A stretch of DNA of 64,000 bases. Origin: Calonectria ilicicola (taxonomy: Eukaryota; Ascomycota; Sordariomycetes; Hypocreales; Nectriaceae). The stretch lies in assembly GCA_020809705.1 (NCBI GenBank), contig CP085828.1, positions 5,890,001-5,954,000 on the forward strand, given 5' to 3'. The notes under the pieces were generated by a model that worked only from the letters and a program-made list of their open reading frames with translations, had not been told where the DNA came from and did not search any database. A program made the translations under genes and the position numbers. Shown here in pieces: positions 33,240-45,099 of this stretch (the first letter of the stretch is position 1; the number at the start of each line of letters is the position of its first letter).

Positions 33240-34898
33240 AAGATCAAAGTCGGCTAAAAGACGATGCAATCTGAGTTGTATTGCCGATTTGGATGCCTAT
33301 TGCATGGAGGCCATGGTACTCTCATTCAACTTGGTAGCATTCTATTTTGGGTGGGCCACTCGCTTCACCTACAGTAAGGTCCTCCTTGTCATCTCGTATT
33401 TCATGGACTCCACGAGGGGGGCAACGCCCAGTTCCCCACTGGGGCGCTCGCTGATCATGGCTGGGCGCTTGCCCCAGCATCCGCCCAGTCCGGCCCGGCA
33501 CTCGCATCCACCGAATCGTCATGGCGCAAAAGCATGCCCCATGTCGTCAGCGCGCGGGGAGGCGTTTTTCTGTTTTTGATGCTATATTTTACTTTTGCTT
33601 TACTCTTTGGGTCGTTTAGGCGACCCTGATTGAAGAAGTATTTTCCGACGGAGCTTCCAAAATGCCGTCATCCAACTTCTTGTCACGTTGCCATCCAATG
33701 TGTATTTTTTTTTTTTTTTGCGGGGACGCAATGCATGTTTCGAGAAGCCAACGCCCTGGTAAAATTGTTTCCTCTTTGAGTTTAATGATGGAGTAGGGAT
33801 CGGCATTGAAGTCAACAGACTAGGCGAAAAACACATTTTCCCAGGTGAGCAAGGCAAGTGGGGAAAGGTGAGAGAAGCCCAGCCTTTTGGGGGAGCATGT
33901 CAGAAAATCGGCGGTGACAGAATACATGGCACGTTTACCCACATTGTTCCATCGACCGAACTGTAAGAAAAAGGTATAATGGAATAAATTATCATTACTA
34001 TACGTAGATAAAAAAAAATCAATTTGGTACTATCTCACTGATGTTTTATTCTATTCATCTTCCCTATGTTTTTTTTAACCTATTTTGTTTTATGCCATCT
34101 TTTGTATCGCTGCATCATGTGCCATGTTTTTTGTCACCTGCATGTATGCGCGATGCCCATTTGACGCCATATGCACCCAGAGCTCGTGTCCCAAAATCCA
34201 CAGGCGGAATGCAGATCCCCTTTGTCAACTTTTGTTTAGTCAAGTAAAAAAACCCCGAAAAAACAAAAAAAGGGAATGCACCCAATGACACGAGATGAAC
34301 GGCGGGTGAGCTGAGGGCAATCAATTCTAAACAAGTTAGTATCGGTACGAAGGCCTGCAGCACGTAACCCGGCCGGCTGCAGGGGCTTAGCTAGCACGGA
34401 TCATGCCGAAACGGCACTGGGCTGCAGTAGTCCTGATGTCATGTTAAATTCCTCCGACTTTGCCTTGCATGGCTGTAACGTTTCGTGGGTTTGTTGCCCA
34501 ATCCAGCCACCCACCCAATGTAACTCTGGGGCTCTTTTGCATCATTGCGAGGAATCGTTGCACGATCGCCACGATCCTCTGAGGCCCGGGGGGGAGGGAC
34601 GGAGATCTGGCAAATCAGCGGGCCTAGAAACACACGCGGGAAACAGAACACTCGCCCCTATTTTCCCTTTTCTCCCCAAAATAGTAACTCGGCAATACCT
34701 CCATCTAGCGCCATCACTAACGTGTTGGCGGGCACATCCAGCTTACACGGCGTCTTTTGATAGTTTATGATGAAATTCGACTCATAATTCTGCCTCCGCG
34801 CGAAGCAACAAAAATACCTGTAGGAAAAAATAAACTTTTTGGTTGCCTCTTTTATGGTATCCGAAACACGATATCCGATCCGCAACTTATTGATTACG
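33240..34898. other. Long intergenic region, no gene seen
   Basis: This stretch lies between the NIS1-like promoter and the 3' end of RRP5, both on the minus strand. It holds T and A runs (33,707-33,719; 34,009-34,018; 34,256-34,271) but no open frame with motifs. Confidence 0.4.
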
Positions 34899-37800
34899 TT
34901 ACTCCTCCATCTCATCATCCTCGTCCGCCTCCGCCGCCTCTTTTCTGGCCTGGAACGACGCTGCCCAATCTTTAGCCTTGGCCATGACCTTGTCCTTGCC
35001 CTTGGGGTCCATCTTCTCCTCCCATGCGGCCCACCGCCTGAACCACCTCTCCGCCTGCTTGGGCTTGAGGCCCTTCACTCTTGACCGCCGTTCAAACACG
35101 TCCCGCACCGCGGTGGGGTCAGCATCGCTGCCGGCAATTCCGATCTCGAGGTCGAGAAGCTGGCTCCAGAGGTCTCCCTTCTTGGGCCAAGCAGCCAGGA
35201 GACCCTCGAACATGGTACGGCCCCGCTCAGCCTCGCCGTTGGGGGAGCGGAACTCGAGAGCGGCAAACCGGCTCATTAGGTACTGGCCGTGATGCTTGTC
35301 AAGCTTCTGAGTGGCTCTAGGTAGGAGAGCACGAGCGCGGCCAGGGTCGCTTCGCGTAACGTGTAGGAAGTCGGCGTAGTTGATCCAGACGTCAGGAGAT
35401 TTAGCTCCAAACTTCTTGACCATGCCTTCAAACAGGTCATCCGCAGCCTGGTGTCTAGTTAGGATCGACATTTCATCATCATGTGCTGCAACGTTGCTTA
35501 CCTTGAGCTTCTCGGACTGGATGTAGATACTGGCCAGTCGCTCGTAAACCTTTTGCTCGTCGTTGTACTGGCAGGCCCGCTTGAACACCTCCTCCACTGT
35601 GTGCTGGTTGCCGTATGCGACCTCCAAGTTGAGGTACGCAACCCAAACGTTGAGCTTCTCAGTCTCCTCTCGAATATTGATGGACTTGATGGCGCGCTCG
35701 GCGACCTCTCGGGCCTTGGAAAGCTCGCTAACCTGCATCTGGAACGCCATGTAGGCGATCCAGAGCTCTGATGAGTCAGGCTGACCCAGCAGGAGACGTT
35801 CATAGTCGCTCGATGTTTGAGGACCATGGGCATCGAGGTCGGCTGTCTTGTCGACTTCGATGTCCGACTTGCTTCGCTTCTTCTTCTTAGACTTCTCGTT
35901 GTCCTTGGATTGCTCCTCTGACTCCGAGTCCGAGTTGGCAAAGGGATCAGCAGCCCACTCTGACTTTTTGCCAGCACCAAGACCCTTGGTCTTCTTTGTG
36001 GGTCGGTCCTCCATCTCTTCGTCGTCGTCATCGTCTTCGTCGTCGTCGTCGTTTTCGTCGTCTTCATCCTCATCTTCCTCATCCTCGTAGTCCTCCTCAT
36101 CCTCATCAGAGTCGTCCACGTTATCGGTGCCGAAAATCTCCACGCCACCTTCGCCCATCTCCTCGTCCTCGTCGCTGTCCTCACCAAGGGCAGCGCCTTG
36201 CTCAGCATCCGACTCCATATCCGTGTCCTCGTCCTCGAAGAGCGAGGGCTTCAGGCCGAATGTGATTCGTCTCTTCTCGGTGTTAATCTCAAGCACTCTG
36301 GCCTTGACAGCATCGCCCTCCTTGTACAACTTCGTAGCATCCTGAACAGGCTTTTCGGCCATCTGAGAGCGATGGCACAGACCACTGACATTGGCCGACT
36401 TATCGATGAGAATGAATGCTCCAAATTCCTCGACCTTGCGAACTTTTCCGGTAACAACCTGTCCCACCTTGATATCATTGTAGGTAATTGGGGGAGTGTA
36501 ATCCTCGTCAACGACAGAGGATTTCAGGCTCAGCTCGACCTGGCGAGTCGCAGTGTCGACAGATAGAACTCGACCCTTGACCAGTTGATCAATTTGGAAA
36601 TGATCCTTCCATTCCTTCAAGAACCTATCGGACAGGTTGGAGATCTTGACGAGAGCAGAAACTTGACCACCAAGAAGGATGAATAGACCCTTGTCCGAGA
36701 CATTCTTGACAAAACCTCGGACAATATCGCCAGCACTCAATTGGGACAACTCAGTAATCTCCTTGTCCTTGACTGGCAGAGTAGAGCTCATAATACGAGA
36801 AGGTCGGGCAGATAGTCGGATCCTCTTGTTCGCTTGGTCAATCTCGACAATCGACACGCGGACAATGTCCTTCTTCTTGTAGTTAGTAGTGTTGACCTCG
36901 TCGTAGTTATCGGCAAGATCAGGCAGGTGAACGGGGCCAGAAACCGCCTCGCTCAACTTGACGAGAATCTGGCGTTCGTTGATCTTTGTCACGCGTCCAG
37001 GAAGAACCATATTTGGCTTCAAGGCGCTCCAGGTGATAGCTTCGGATGCATTCTCGGAGCGGGCCGAGAGATCCAGACGGTTGTTGGCGGCATCAACGGC
37101 AGTAACTCTTGCCTTCAAGGCCGAGCCAACTGGGAAGTTAGATTCAAGGTCATTGAGCTGAGACAAATCATCCGAAGCATCCATAGCCGAGATACGTCCG
37201 CGAACTGAAGGTGACAGGCTGACCCAAAGATACTGAGGGGTGGAGTTGTTGACATAGACAATAAAGCTGTCACCGACATTGATCTTCTCCAAAGTCAGAG
37301 GCTCCAAAGTCTTAGCTCTCAAGTCAGTTGGCTTAGCAGTCAACTCCAAGACGGAATGTAATGAACGGTGTGAGAACGGTAGGAAACGGTGGTCCTTGGC
37401 GTTGTGGACTCCCATGACGCGAGCCTTGATGACCTGCTTCTTGTGGAACTTGTCAAGAACATCCTTGGTGTCGATGATATCATCCCAGGAATCAAAGACC
37501 TGCGACATATCAACTCGTCCTTGTACCTGGCTATCAACAAGCTGCACATTAAGCTGGGTGTCCTTGATGGATGTAATCTTGGCCTCCACAGTGCTTCCAA
37601 AAGAGAGGTCATCATTAGGTGCCTTGTCTGCTGCCTTCTTGCTAGACTCTGCCTTCTCTTCAAAGTCGGCGGGGGCGACCATAATTCGCTGGAGGTCAGG
37701 AATGGTGGATACGACTTTCACTTCAATTGACTGGTATTTTTGCAGGCCAAAATCAGCTTGGGCTTGTACCTCAGCAGAAAGTCGAGACTTAGGCAGTAGA

Positions 37801-40386
37801 GCATTAAGGCTGCCAGCAAATTGGATAAAGACAGCAGTAGCAGTAATGTTTCGGACAAATCCAGGAACAATCTTGCCCTCCTTGGCATCTTCAAAGTTGA
37901 TGAGAAGATTCTTTTCCTCGGAGGCCTTGACCAAACTTGGCTTGTGGGTAAGAATAATTGCCCGTCGGTTATCGTTCTTGTCGATCACCATCAAGTTAGA
38001 GAGCGTTTGGCCCACGGAAATTCGCTTCAGGGCGTATTGGTTCTTCGATGTCGATTTGTCTGTAAGATGTCCAAGCGGAATGATAGCCTTCAATCCACTC
38101 TCCAGCTCGACAAATACCTGGTCCTCAGTCTTTTGTGTAACCTTGGCTGAGATCACATCTCCCAGCTGCAGCGACTTCAAGGCATTCTGCTTATCCAATC
38201 CAAAGGCAGAAGGATCCTTGCAAGAAACGACGAGTCTGCGTGTCTCGGGGTCGACATCCAAGACATGAACGCTGACAACCTGGCCAATACGGAAGTGTTC
38301 ATTGGGATCTCGGATGTAAGCCTCGCTCATTTCAGAAATCGGCAGGAAACCTCTTAATGAGCCAAAGAACTGGATAAAGGCACCACCAGCCTGGATCTTA
38401 ATGATGGTACCGGGAACCTGCATACCAACACTAGCCTCCTCAAAGGTCTTGATGGCAGGGGCTTCCGAGTTAACCAGAGTCTTCTTGAGAGTAAGTCGCA
38501 TCTGCTTCTTATCCAGATTGGTAGAAAGGACGCGGGCCTTGACCTTCATGCCACTGCGGAACTTCTTCTCGGGGTGCTGTAGGCGAACATCGGATAGGTG
38601 AAGCTCGGGAACAAATCCAGTGATACCTTCAGAAATCTTGACAATTAATCCACTTACGCCCTTCTCCCCAATCATGACCTTGTCGATCTCACACGTAACA
38701 ACAGCACCGATAGGCACATCTTCTAGTCGCAGATACTGTTGCTCCAGGACCGTCTTCTCAAATGAGAGCTGGAAAACACCATCCACCTCGTTGTATCCAA
38801 TGACACGGCCCTTGTGTTCAGAGCCAACCTTGTAAGGACCGCTCGTTTCGTATAGCGCATCGACCTTACCATCTTTAACACGGGAAATATGAACGAACCC
38901 GCTCAGACCAGGGATACCAATATCAACAAAGAGACCAATCTCAGCCTCGACGTGGCGGACAGTACACTTCTCCACAAGGGATGAGATGGGAAGAACATCG
39001 GTAGGTAGCTTCTTAGCGTCAGTAGACTTGGTTGGGCGCTTCTGCTCCAAGGAGGTAATATGAGGGAGTAGAGAAATTCCCAGCTTGGGCTCCTTTGCAG
39101 CAGGGAAGTTGCAAATGATTCTGGCCTTGACTCGGGAGCCAATCTTGTATGTCGACTCAAGACTCACACCGGCAGGACCAACGCCAGAGTGAATAAGATC
39201 AGCAGTAACATCGAGATGACCCATCACCTTTCCAGCAAATCCACGACGGTCGGTGTTGGAGACGAGAACGTCAGCAATGGTACCAGGGAGGTAAGAGTTG
39301 ATAGTAGTTGCATCGGCGGGCACAGCCTTAGGGTTGCCGAGCTTCTTCTGCTGCAGAGAGAGCTGGGCGATCTTGCCATTGGCACCCTTGCTGACAACCT
39401 GGCAGAGGAAAACAGCTCCAGGCTGAAGTCTCTGCTCGTCGATACTAGAGTCGACCTCGCTCTTGGCCAAGAAAGCATTCAGTCCAGATATTCCCAGGTC
39501 CATGACATATCCTCGGTCCTCAACGCTTGAAACTGCTGCCATGACGGTGCTGTTGGCGATCACATCGCTCTTTTCCAAACCCGTGTTGGCCTCGGTGGGT
39601 CGCAAAGAGAGCTCGATTCGTCGCTGTTTCTTTCCAGTGGCTGTTTCGTCCATGGTAGAGATGACAAAAACTCGGAGATATTGGCCAATGGCAAAAATAG
39701 AGTTGAGATCGATGCTGTCGTCGTCCGAAGAATCTTCCTCTTCCTCGTCGTCGGTCTCCTTCTCGACGGCATCTTTTTGGAGTCGCTCTGTTAATTGCTC
39801 GGACACTGCCACAATTGAGACATGGCCTGTAAGGTTGTTGGGGAGGGCGACTTCGATGTCGAGGCTGTTGATGCGTGAAACCTGTCCGAGGACTAGAGAG
39901 CCCTTGACTAGTTTCTTCACTTGAAGTTAGCAGACTGCATGAGCTCGCATATTGCAAAATTCTTACCTTGAAGCTCAGACTCTCAACCTTGACGTTATCT
40001 TCAGCTTCGGTGGTGGTCTTTTCACCCTTCTTGCCGCTCTTGAGTGCCGTCTTTCGCTTCTTCTTGGTGAGCGCCTTGCCGGCAGTGTTGAATTCCTCGT
40101 CGCGCAGAGCATCAGCTTTGGCTTCGAGCTGAATCTGCTTTTGTTCGAGGGGTGTAAGGACACTTCCACCGCCTCGAGGGAACATTGGCTCCTCATCCTT
40201 CAAGAGCGACACGACGGGGCCCTTCTCAGCTGGCTCCGATGTCTTCTTGGGCTTGGGGGACTTGGCCGCCGATTTCGCGTCCTTGGTAGCGCCATCTTTT
40301 TTGGAAGGTCGCGCTTCCTTTGTATTCTTTAAAGATTTGGCAGGAGGATTGCCGCCGGGGGCATCCTTTCGTTTGAGGTTGCTCAT
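34899..40386 (-). CDS. RRP5: rRNA biogenesis protein RRP5
   Basis: A nucleolar U3-associated factor of about 1,793 residues, needed for pre-rRNA cleavage in both ribosomal subunits. Exons are 39967-40386, 35502-39914 and 34899-35447. The N-terminus is a Lys-rich disordered tail, then a long series of S1 RNA-binding repeats (blocks such as GxVVTGKVRKVEEFGAFI, GMKVKARVL, VGMQVPGTIIKIQAGGAFI in part). An acidic linker of Asp/Glu runs lies near 36,000-36,120, and a C-terminal HAT/TPR array ends the protein (ELWIAYMAFQMQ, WVAYLNLEVAYG, DVWINYADFL). This is the standard RRP5 layout and length. Intron 1 (39915-39966) ends at the acceptor TGAAG, giving LSFKKLVKGS. Intron 2 is 54 nt, in frame and free of stops. 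The start at 40386 is the first ATG of the frame. Confidence 0.95.
35448..35501 (-). other. In-frame, stop-free intron in RRP5
   Basis: A 54-nt stretch has a GTAAGC donor, CTAAC branch site and CACCAG acceptor. Removal joins SEKLK to AADDLFEG, the expected continuous helix of a HAT repeat. Because it is a multiple of three and has no stop, retention would insert 18 residues without breaking the frame. Confidence 0.8.
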
Positions 40387-41518
40387 TGCCAAAGGTGCTG
40401 GCGCAACAAGGTCTGCTGCGTCGCTTTGGAGAGTGGGATTGGACCTAGAAAATCATGGCTCGAATTTTTTTTTCGACGGCGGGACGACGATAAGCCGATA
40501 ACGATAAGACATGGCCGATAAGAGGATGAGGGTGACAAAAACACGGCATGCTATTGAAGAATTTTATAAACAAACCAAATAATGAAATGGTAATTATGGC
40601 CATTTATAAAGTTAAATAAGGATAATTGATATTATTTTACTTGTTTATTATTTTTATTTGTTTTATTTTCTTTTTTCTATGATACCTGTGAAGTTCAAGA
40701 TCGGTTGCATGGTGTGTTCTGTATTTTGTCACCTGCTCAGAACGCAACCTCAACAGCATAAGTGACAAAATGGATGGTCCATGAGCTGAGGTTCTGCGAT
40801 GGCGCTACCCTGAAATATTGTACAAAAAAAATGCAAAATATTTGTGGACAGGCGTGTTTTTTTACTTGTACTCCTCTCCATTAAAAATGCCACAAGACCC
40901 ATTCATGATTTCCTCGTGTCTTTATTCGCCCTTTGAGCGCCTTTTTATACGTGCTAACGTATGTCATGATTTCTGTCTGCCGCGTGACTGGGCAGCACGC
41001 TGCACACTGGGCACTCGTGCTCGGTGGGCCCGAACTCGCAACAAATGGTGGAGAACGTGGCACAATGGGTGGCACACAGGTTTTCCCGGCTCCGAGACAT
41101 GCTGCCACGATTCACCGCTCTAACTGGCGGAGTCGCCCCTGTACACGGACAACACGGAGCCCAGCCGTCCCTTGTTGGTAGCCTAAACCAGAAGTGGAAT
41201 TTGGAGGGGCGAGGGGCCTGCTGATAAGGCAACCCCTACGGCTCTCATCCGTTCTTTGGCCAAGACCAACCACTAACACATGAACTCGATTCATCAACCC
41301 TCCATGACGAGCAGGACGCTAGGCCATCGTGTCAACTCCCCCACGTCGATGGCTGCTGCCTTCTCATTCCTTTTATCGTGATGCTTCCCCGAAACAGGGC
41401 ATGCCCAAGTCCGGCGGAAGCACAGCACATTAACGTTCAAACGGCCTCAACGGTTCGCCATCCTACGTCACCAGCCCAGGCTCCCGCTGCCTCGGCGCGG
41501 CTAAGCAGCCATCAGCAA
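40387..41518. other. Divergent intergenic region
   Basis: This 1.13-kb stretch separates RRP5 and the hydrolase-like gene. It has an AT-rich tract at 40,560-40,680 and no supported gene. In-frame codons upstream of the hydrolase start reach back to 41378, so the true start might be slightly earlier. Confidence 0.4.
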
Positions 41519-44198
41519 ATGCCTCCTCGCCGACGCGCATCCGGCACCAGCGCGACATTGAAGGAGCAAGACAAGCAGCAAAAGGTTTGACTCTTGCCGC
41601 CGTCCCCCATTCCGTCACGTCCTCGCGCTGACTCCTTCCTTCTCTCTCATAGGTCCGAAAGGCCCAAAGCTGGTACGGGGCGTTACCAACACCACCCAAA
41701 GCCGCAGCCTCCACATCGGTTGCCAAAGAACACATCCTCGGCGGAACTACCCGGGCAACCAAGGCGCCTAATCTAGGTCGATTCGACCTTAAAAGGGCAG
41801 ACGACGCGGCCAGCATCTTCAGCACTACAGGTACTCTGAGAGGACTTGCTGGGATTCCAGAAATCATAACGGACGACACGACGGACGAAACACCAGCCAA
41901 GGAAGACACTTCAGCAAAGGAAGACACTCCTCAAATGACGACTCAAACCACAACTCAAACTCTCGTACCTGAGATACCTCCGTCCGACCCTAATCCTCAA
42001 CATGAACCGAAGCCGAGCACCGAGACGCTTCCCAGCGTAACGACTGACACCCAGCCGCCGCCATCAGGTGGTTGGTTTGGCTGGTTAACGAGATCTCCAA
42101 CGGGAGCACAGCCTGCAGCAACTCCAGAGGCACCCGAGATGACTGAGGAAATGCCCAAGGAGGCCGAAGCCGAGGCCGAAATTCCTCAGCCCAGCACTCC
42201 AACAAACCCCGAGCCGCCGAAAATCCCTTCGCAAGACATCACTCCGTCAGATGCCGCGTCACCAGAACAACCCACTCCATCCCTTTCAAAAAGCGCACCT
42301 ACAACGTCGTGGTTTGGGTTTTGGAATTCCCAAAACCAAGCCACCAAGACGAGCCAATCACCACCCGACCCCCAACCAGGACCAGCGCCAACTTTAACGC
42401 CAACATCCACACCAGAAGCCGTCCCAACGCAAGCGCCGGAGCCAACGCCAGAAGAAGCGCCAGAAGCTGCTTCGAAGAATGTGACAACGGCCGACACGCC
42501 ACCGACTCCTCCAAAGCCCGAACCGGCGCCCCGAACAGGTTCAACATGGGCTTTCTGGTCAAGGGATTCGCCTAAAGATAAAGGCAAGTCTGCCGCTCCT
42601 GAAACTGGTGAGATTGCCATAATAGGTGAGCGCTCGGAGGACCAGCCCAAGCCTGCAGCAGAGGCCGAGATATCACAATCCCCAACAAAGGAATCAAAAG
42701 AAGGTTCCAAGCCAAAAGAAATCCAGGCAGGAGGCAAGTCAGGGTGGCGTAGGAGCAAACGTCTTCGCCCCAAGTCTATGGATCTTGAATCTGTATCATC
42801 ATCTCCGACTAGCATCGCACCAGCAACACCGACAGGGCCCTCGGCAAACGACATGTCTCAATCACCCCCAAATCCAATTCCTGCGAGACTTCTTGATTCT
42901 TCAAGTCGGTCCATTGCCGAGTCCGAGACAGCAACGAAGCTTTCGAATAACCTCTTGCTCCCATCATTCACCAGTACCTACCAGATGAAGGAGAATCCGT
43001 CGATTCTCAAACAAATCACAAGGGTGCTCCTTCGAACTAAGCAACCCCCTGTCAACCATGCACTCCGCCTCAGAGATCCGCCCAAGATCCGCAAAGCAAT
43101 TGCCATTGGTATTCACGGCCTTTTCCCCGCCAGTTATCTGCGGCCCATGATTGGCCAACCAACTGGAACTTCTCTTCGTTTCGCCACGCTATGCGCGGAA
43201 GCCATACGCAGGTGGGCTGAAGATCATGGTTGTGATGACTGTGAGATTGAGAAGGTGGCTCTAGAGGGCGAGGGCAAAATCAAGGACCGCGTGGAAAATC
43301 TTTGGAAACTGATGCTGAACTGGATTGATCAAATCCGAAGCGCAGACCTCGTGCTTATCGCATGCCATTCCCAAGGTGTTCCTGTGAGCGTCATGCTTTT
43401 GGAGAAGCTCATTGATCTCGGAATTATAACCGATGCCAAGATAGGGGTCTGTGCTATGGCTGGTGTATCCCTGGGACCTTTCCCAGATATCAAGTCAAGC
43501 TTGTTGATGGGTTCGGCAGCTGAGCTTTGGGACTTTGGAAACCCGGAAAGTGCGAATTCGAAACGGTTCGAGGCGTCGCTCAAGCATGTGCTTGACCATG
43601 GAGCCCGCATCACTTTTATTGGGAGCATTGACGACCAGTTAGTTCCTATGGAGGTGAGACATTTTCAGTACCACTTTTTAAACAATGCGCTAACATGAAT
43701 AAGTCTGCCATTTACTCTCCTGCCAACCATGCTAACATTTATCGCGCCGTCTTTATTGACGGGCGAGTGCATGCTCCCGACTTCATCGCTCACCTAGTGG
43801 GTTTTGCACTTAAACTTCGGAACTTGGGGGTTTCGGATCACGGCCTCATTCGAGAGCTCTCTGCTCCTCTTGCTGGATCACTTTACTCTGGCGCCGGACA
43901 CTCTCGCCTCTACTATGACGATGCTGTTTACGATCTCGCGATCTCACACACGCTTGAAACCATCCATGTCCAGCAACCCCATCCTTGCGAGATCACGTCA
44001 CGTCAGGCACCAGCTGGTCCTTCAAATCCTTATGTACTGCCTTGGATCATGCGGGGTCTGCTTGAAGAGGACTTTGTAAAAACTGAACTCAGCGCAGAGG
44101 CTGATGAACTGCTTCGCCAATTTGATAATTGGAAGCCAACTAACAAAGCCTTAAAGGATGTCAAATATCGACTTGAGGCCGTCCGCTCAAGATTGTAA
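41519..44198 (+). CDS. Conserved fungal alpha/beta-hydrolase-like protein with long disordered N-terminus
   Basis: A protein of about 853 residues. Exons are 41519-41584, 41653-43653 and 43704-44198. The N-terminal 450 residues are disordered, rich in Pro, Thr, Ser and Glu, with a repeated short module around Trp-Phe-Gly (GGWFGWLTR, TSWFGFWNS, STWAFWSRD). The C-terminal half is folded: KAIAIGIHGLFPASYLRP resembles the first strand and oxyanion loop of an alpha/beta hydrolase. LVLIACHSQGVPVSVMLLEKL contains a nucleophile elbow of the G-x-S-x-G type with Cys in the first position. A late histidine follows in SPANHANIYR. I recognise it as an uncharacterised conserved ascomycete family; yeast has a related protein of unknown role. 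Lipase or esterase activity is possible but unproven. Intron 1 has a weak GTTTGA donor. Confidence 0.75.
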
Positions 44199-45099
44199 CA
44201 TCATTATGAATTCACGGAAAATACCAGGTATTGGGATTATATATTACTAGCGCGCATTCGTCATTAGGGATCATCACGGAACATGGAAAGGAAAGGTGAA
44301 CTGGCGCGTACCGATACAGGTAGAACATCAAGATACCAGTCAAATCAAGAATGGGAAACAGCTGGAGTTTTTTTTTTGGACACACAATTATTTGAGATAC
44401 ATTTGATGGTAGATAAATTCTGTATTTGTTCGGGCGCTCGAGATACATTCCATTAAGTTAAATTTAGGGTTTATTTAGACGTACCCTGATTTCTTCACCC
44501 ATCAACGGTCCGAACCATCGCTCTTCGTGATGGTCAGGGGCGAGAACTCAAAACTCCGTCGTTTCACACTATTTTGCGACACAAAGTTTGTTGCCGGTCA
44601 GTATTTTTTTAGTCACAAGTGCACAATCTTTCAAGGGGTGTGTGTATTGTACACGCTTCTATTTAGTGTACATGATCTTTTATAGGTTTAGTTCGCCGAT
44701 TTACAACCCATTTTCCAGAATCCGCCGCCTCCACCTCCCTTTTTTCTTCTTCGGCGGCTAGCAAGTGTTACAGATCCACTGTTACATTCAAACTCGTCAT
44801 CCCGTCGTGGCAGTTGAGCCTATGTCCCAGAATCCTCTAGTGCGCTGTGCTCGCCTTCTCTACATCGTGGCCGTCAAAGTCATCCCATCCGATATACGTT
44901 GTACAAAAAATGCTATAATACAACAATCCTCCGCTTCTTCTTCGTCAATTCGTTTCTTTCGGCATTGAGTGGCGTAGTGGCTCGCGAGGTGTGCTACATC
45001 CCCGCTATTAGGGGGCATCACGGCTCCTTGTGGAGGAATATGCTATGCCGTCAAAGTCAGATCGGCATCTGGTGCTGGCAGCTAATTTTAGATGCAGCT
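44199..45099. other. Convergent intergenic region
   Basis: This 0.9-kb gap lies between two converging genes. It holds a copy of the MITE terminal motif (ACAATCTTTCAAGGGG at 44,623-44,638), with the same next bases (GTGT) as the outer flank at 7512, and no coding signal. Confidence 0.4.

Noticed and set aside
35498..36208. 236-codon minus-strand frame rich in Arg and Thr
   Set aside because: It is an alternative frame of the RRP5 acidic region; the (GAN)n-type composition removes stops.
41463..41927. 154-codon minus-strand frame
   Set aside because: It is antisense to the first exons of the hydrolase-like gene, with no motifs.
44440..44640. A complete MITE copy ending at 44,638
   Set aside because: The right-end motif is clear, but no matching left inverted repeat was found upstream, so only the motif is noted.
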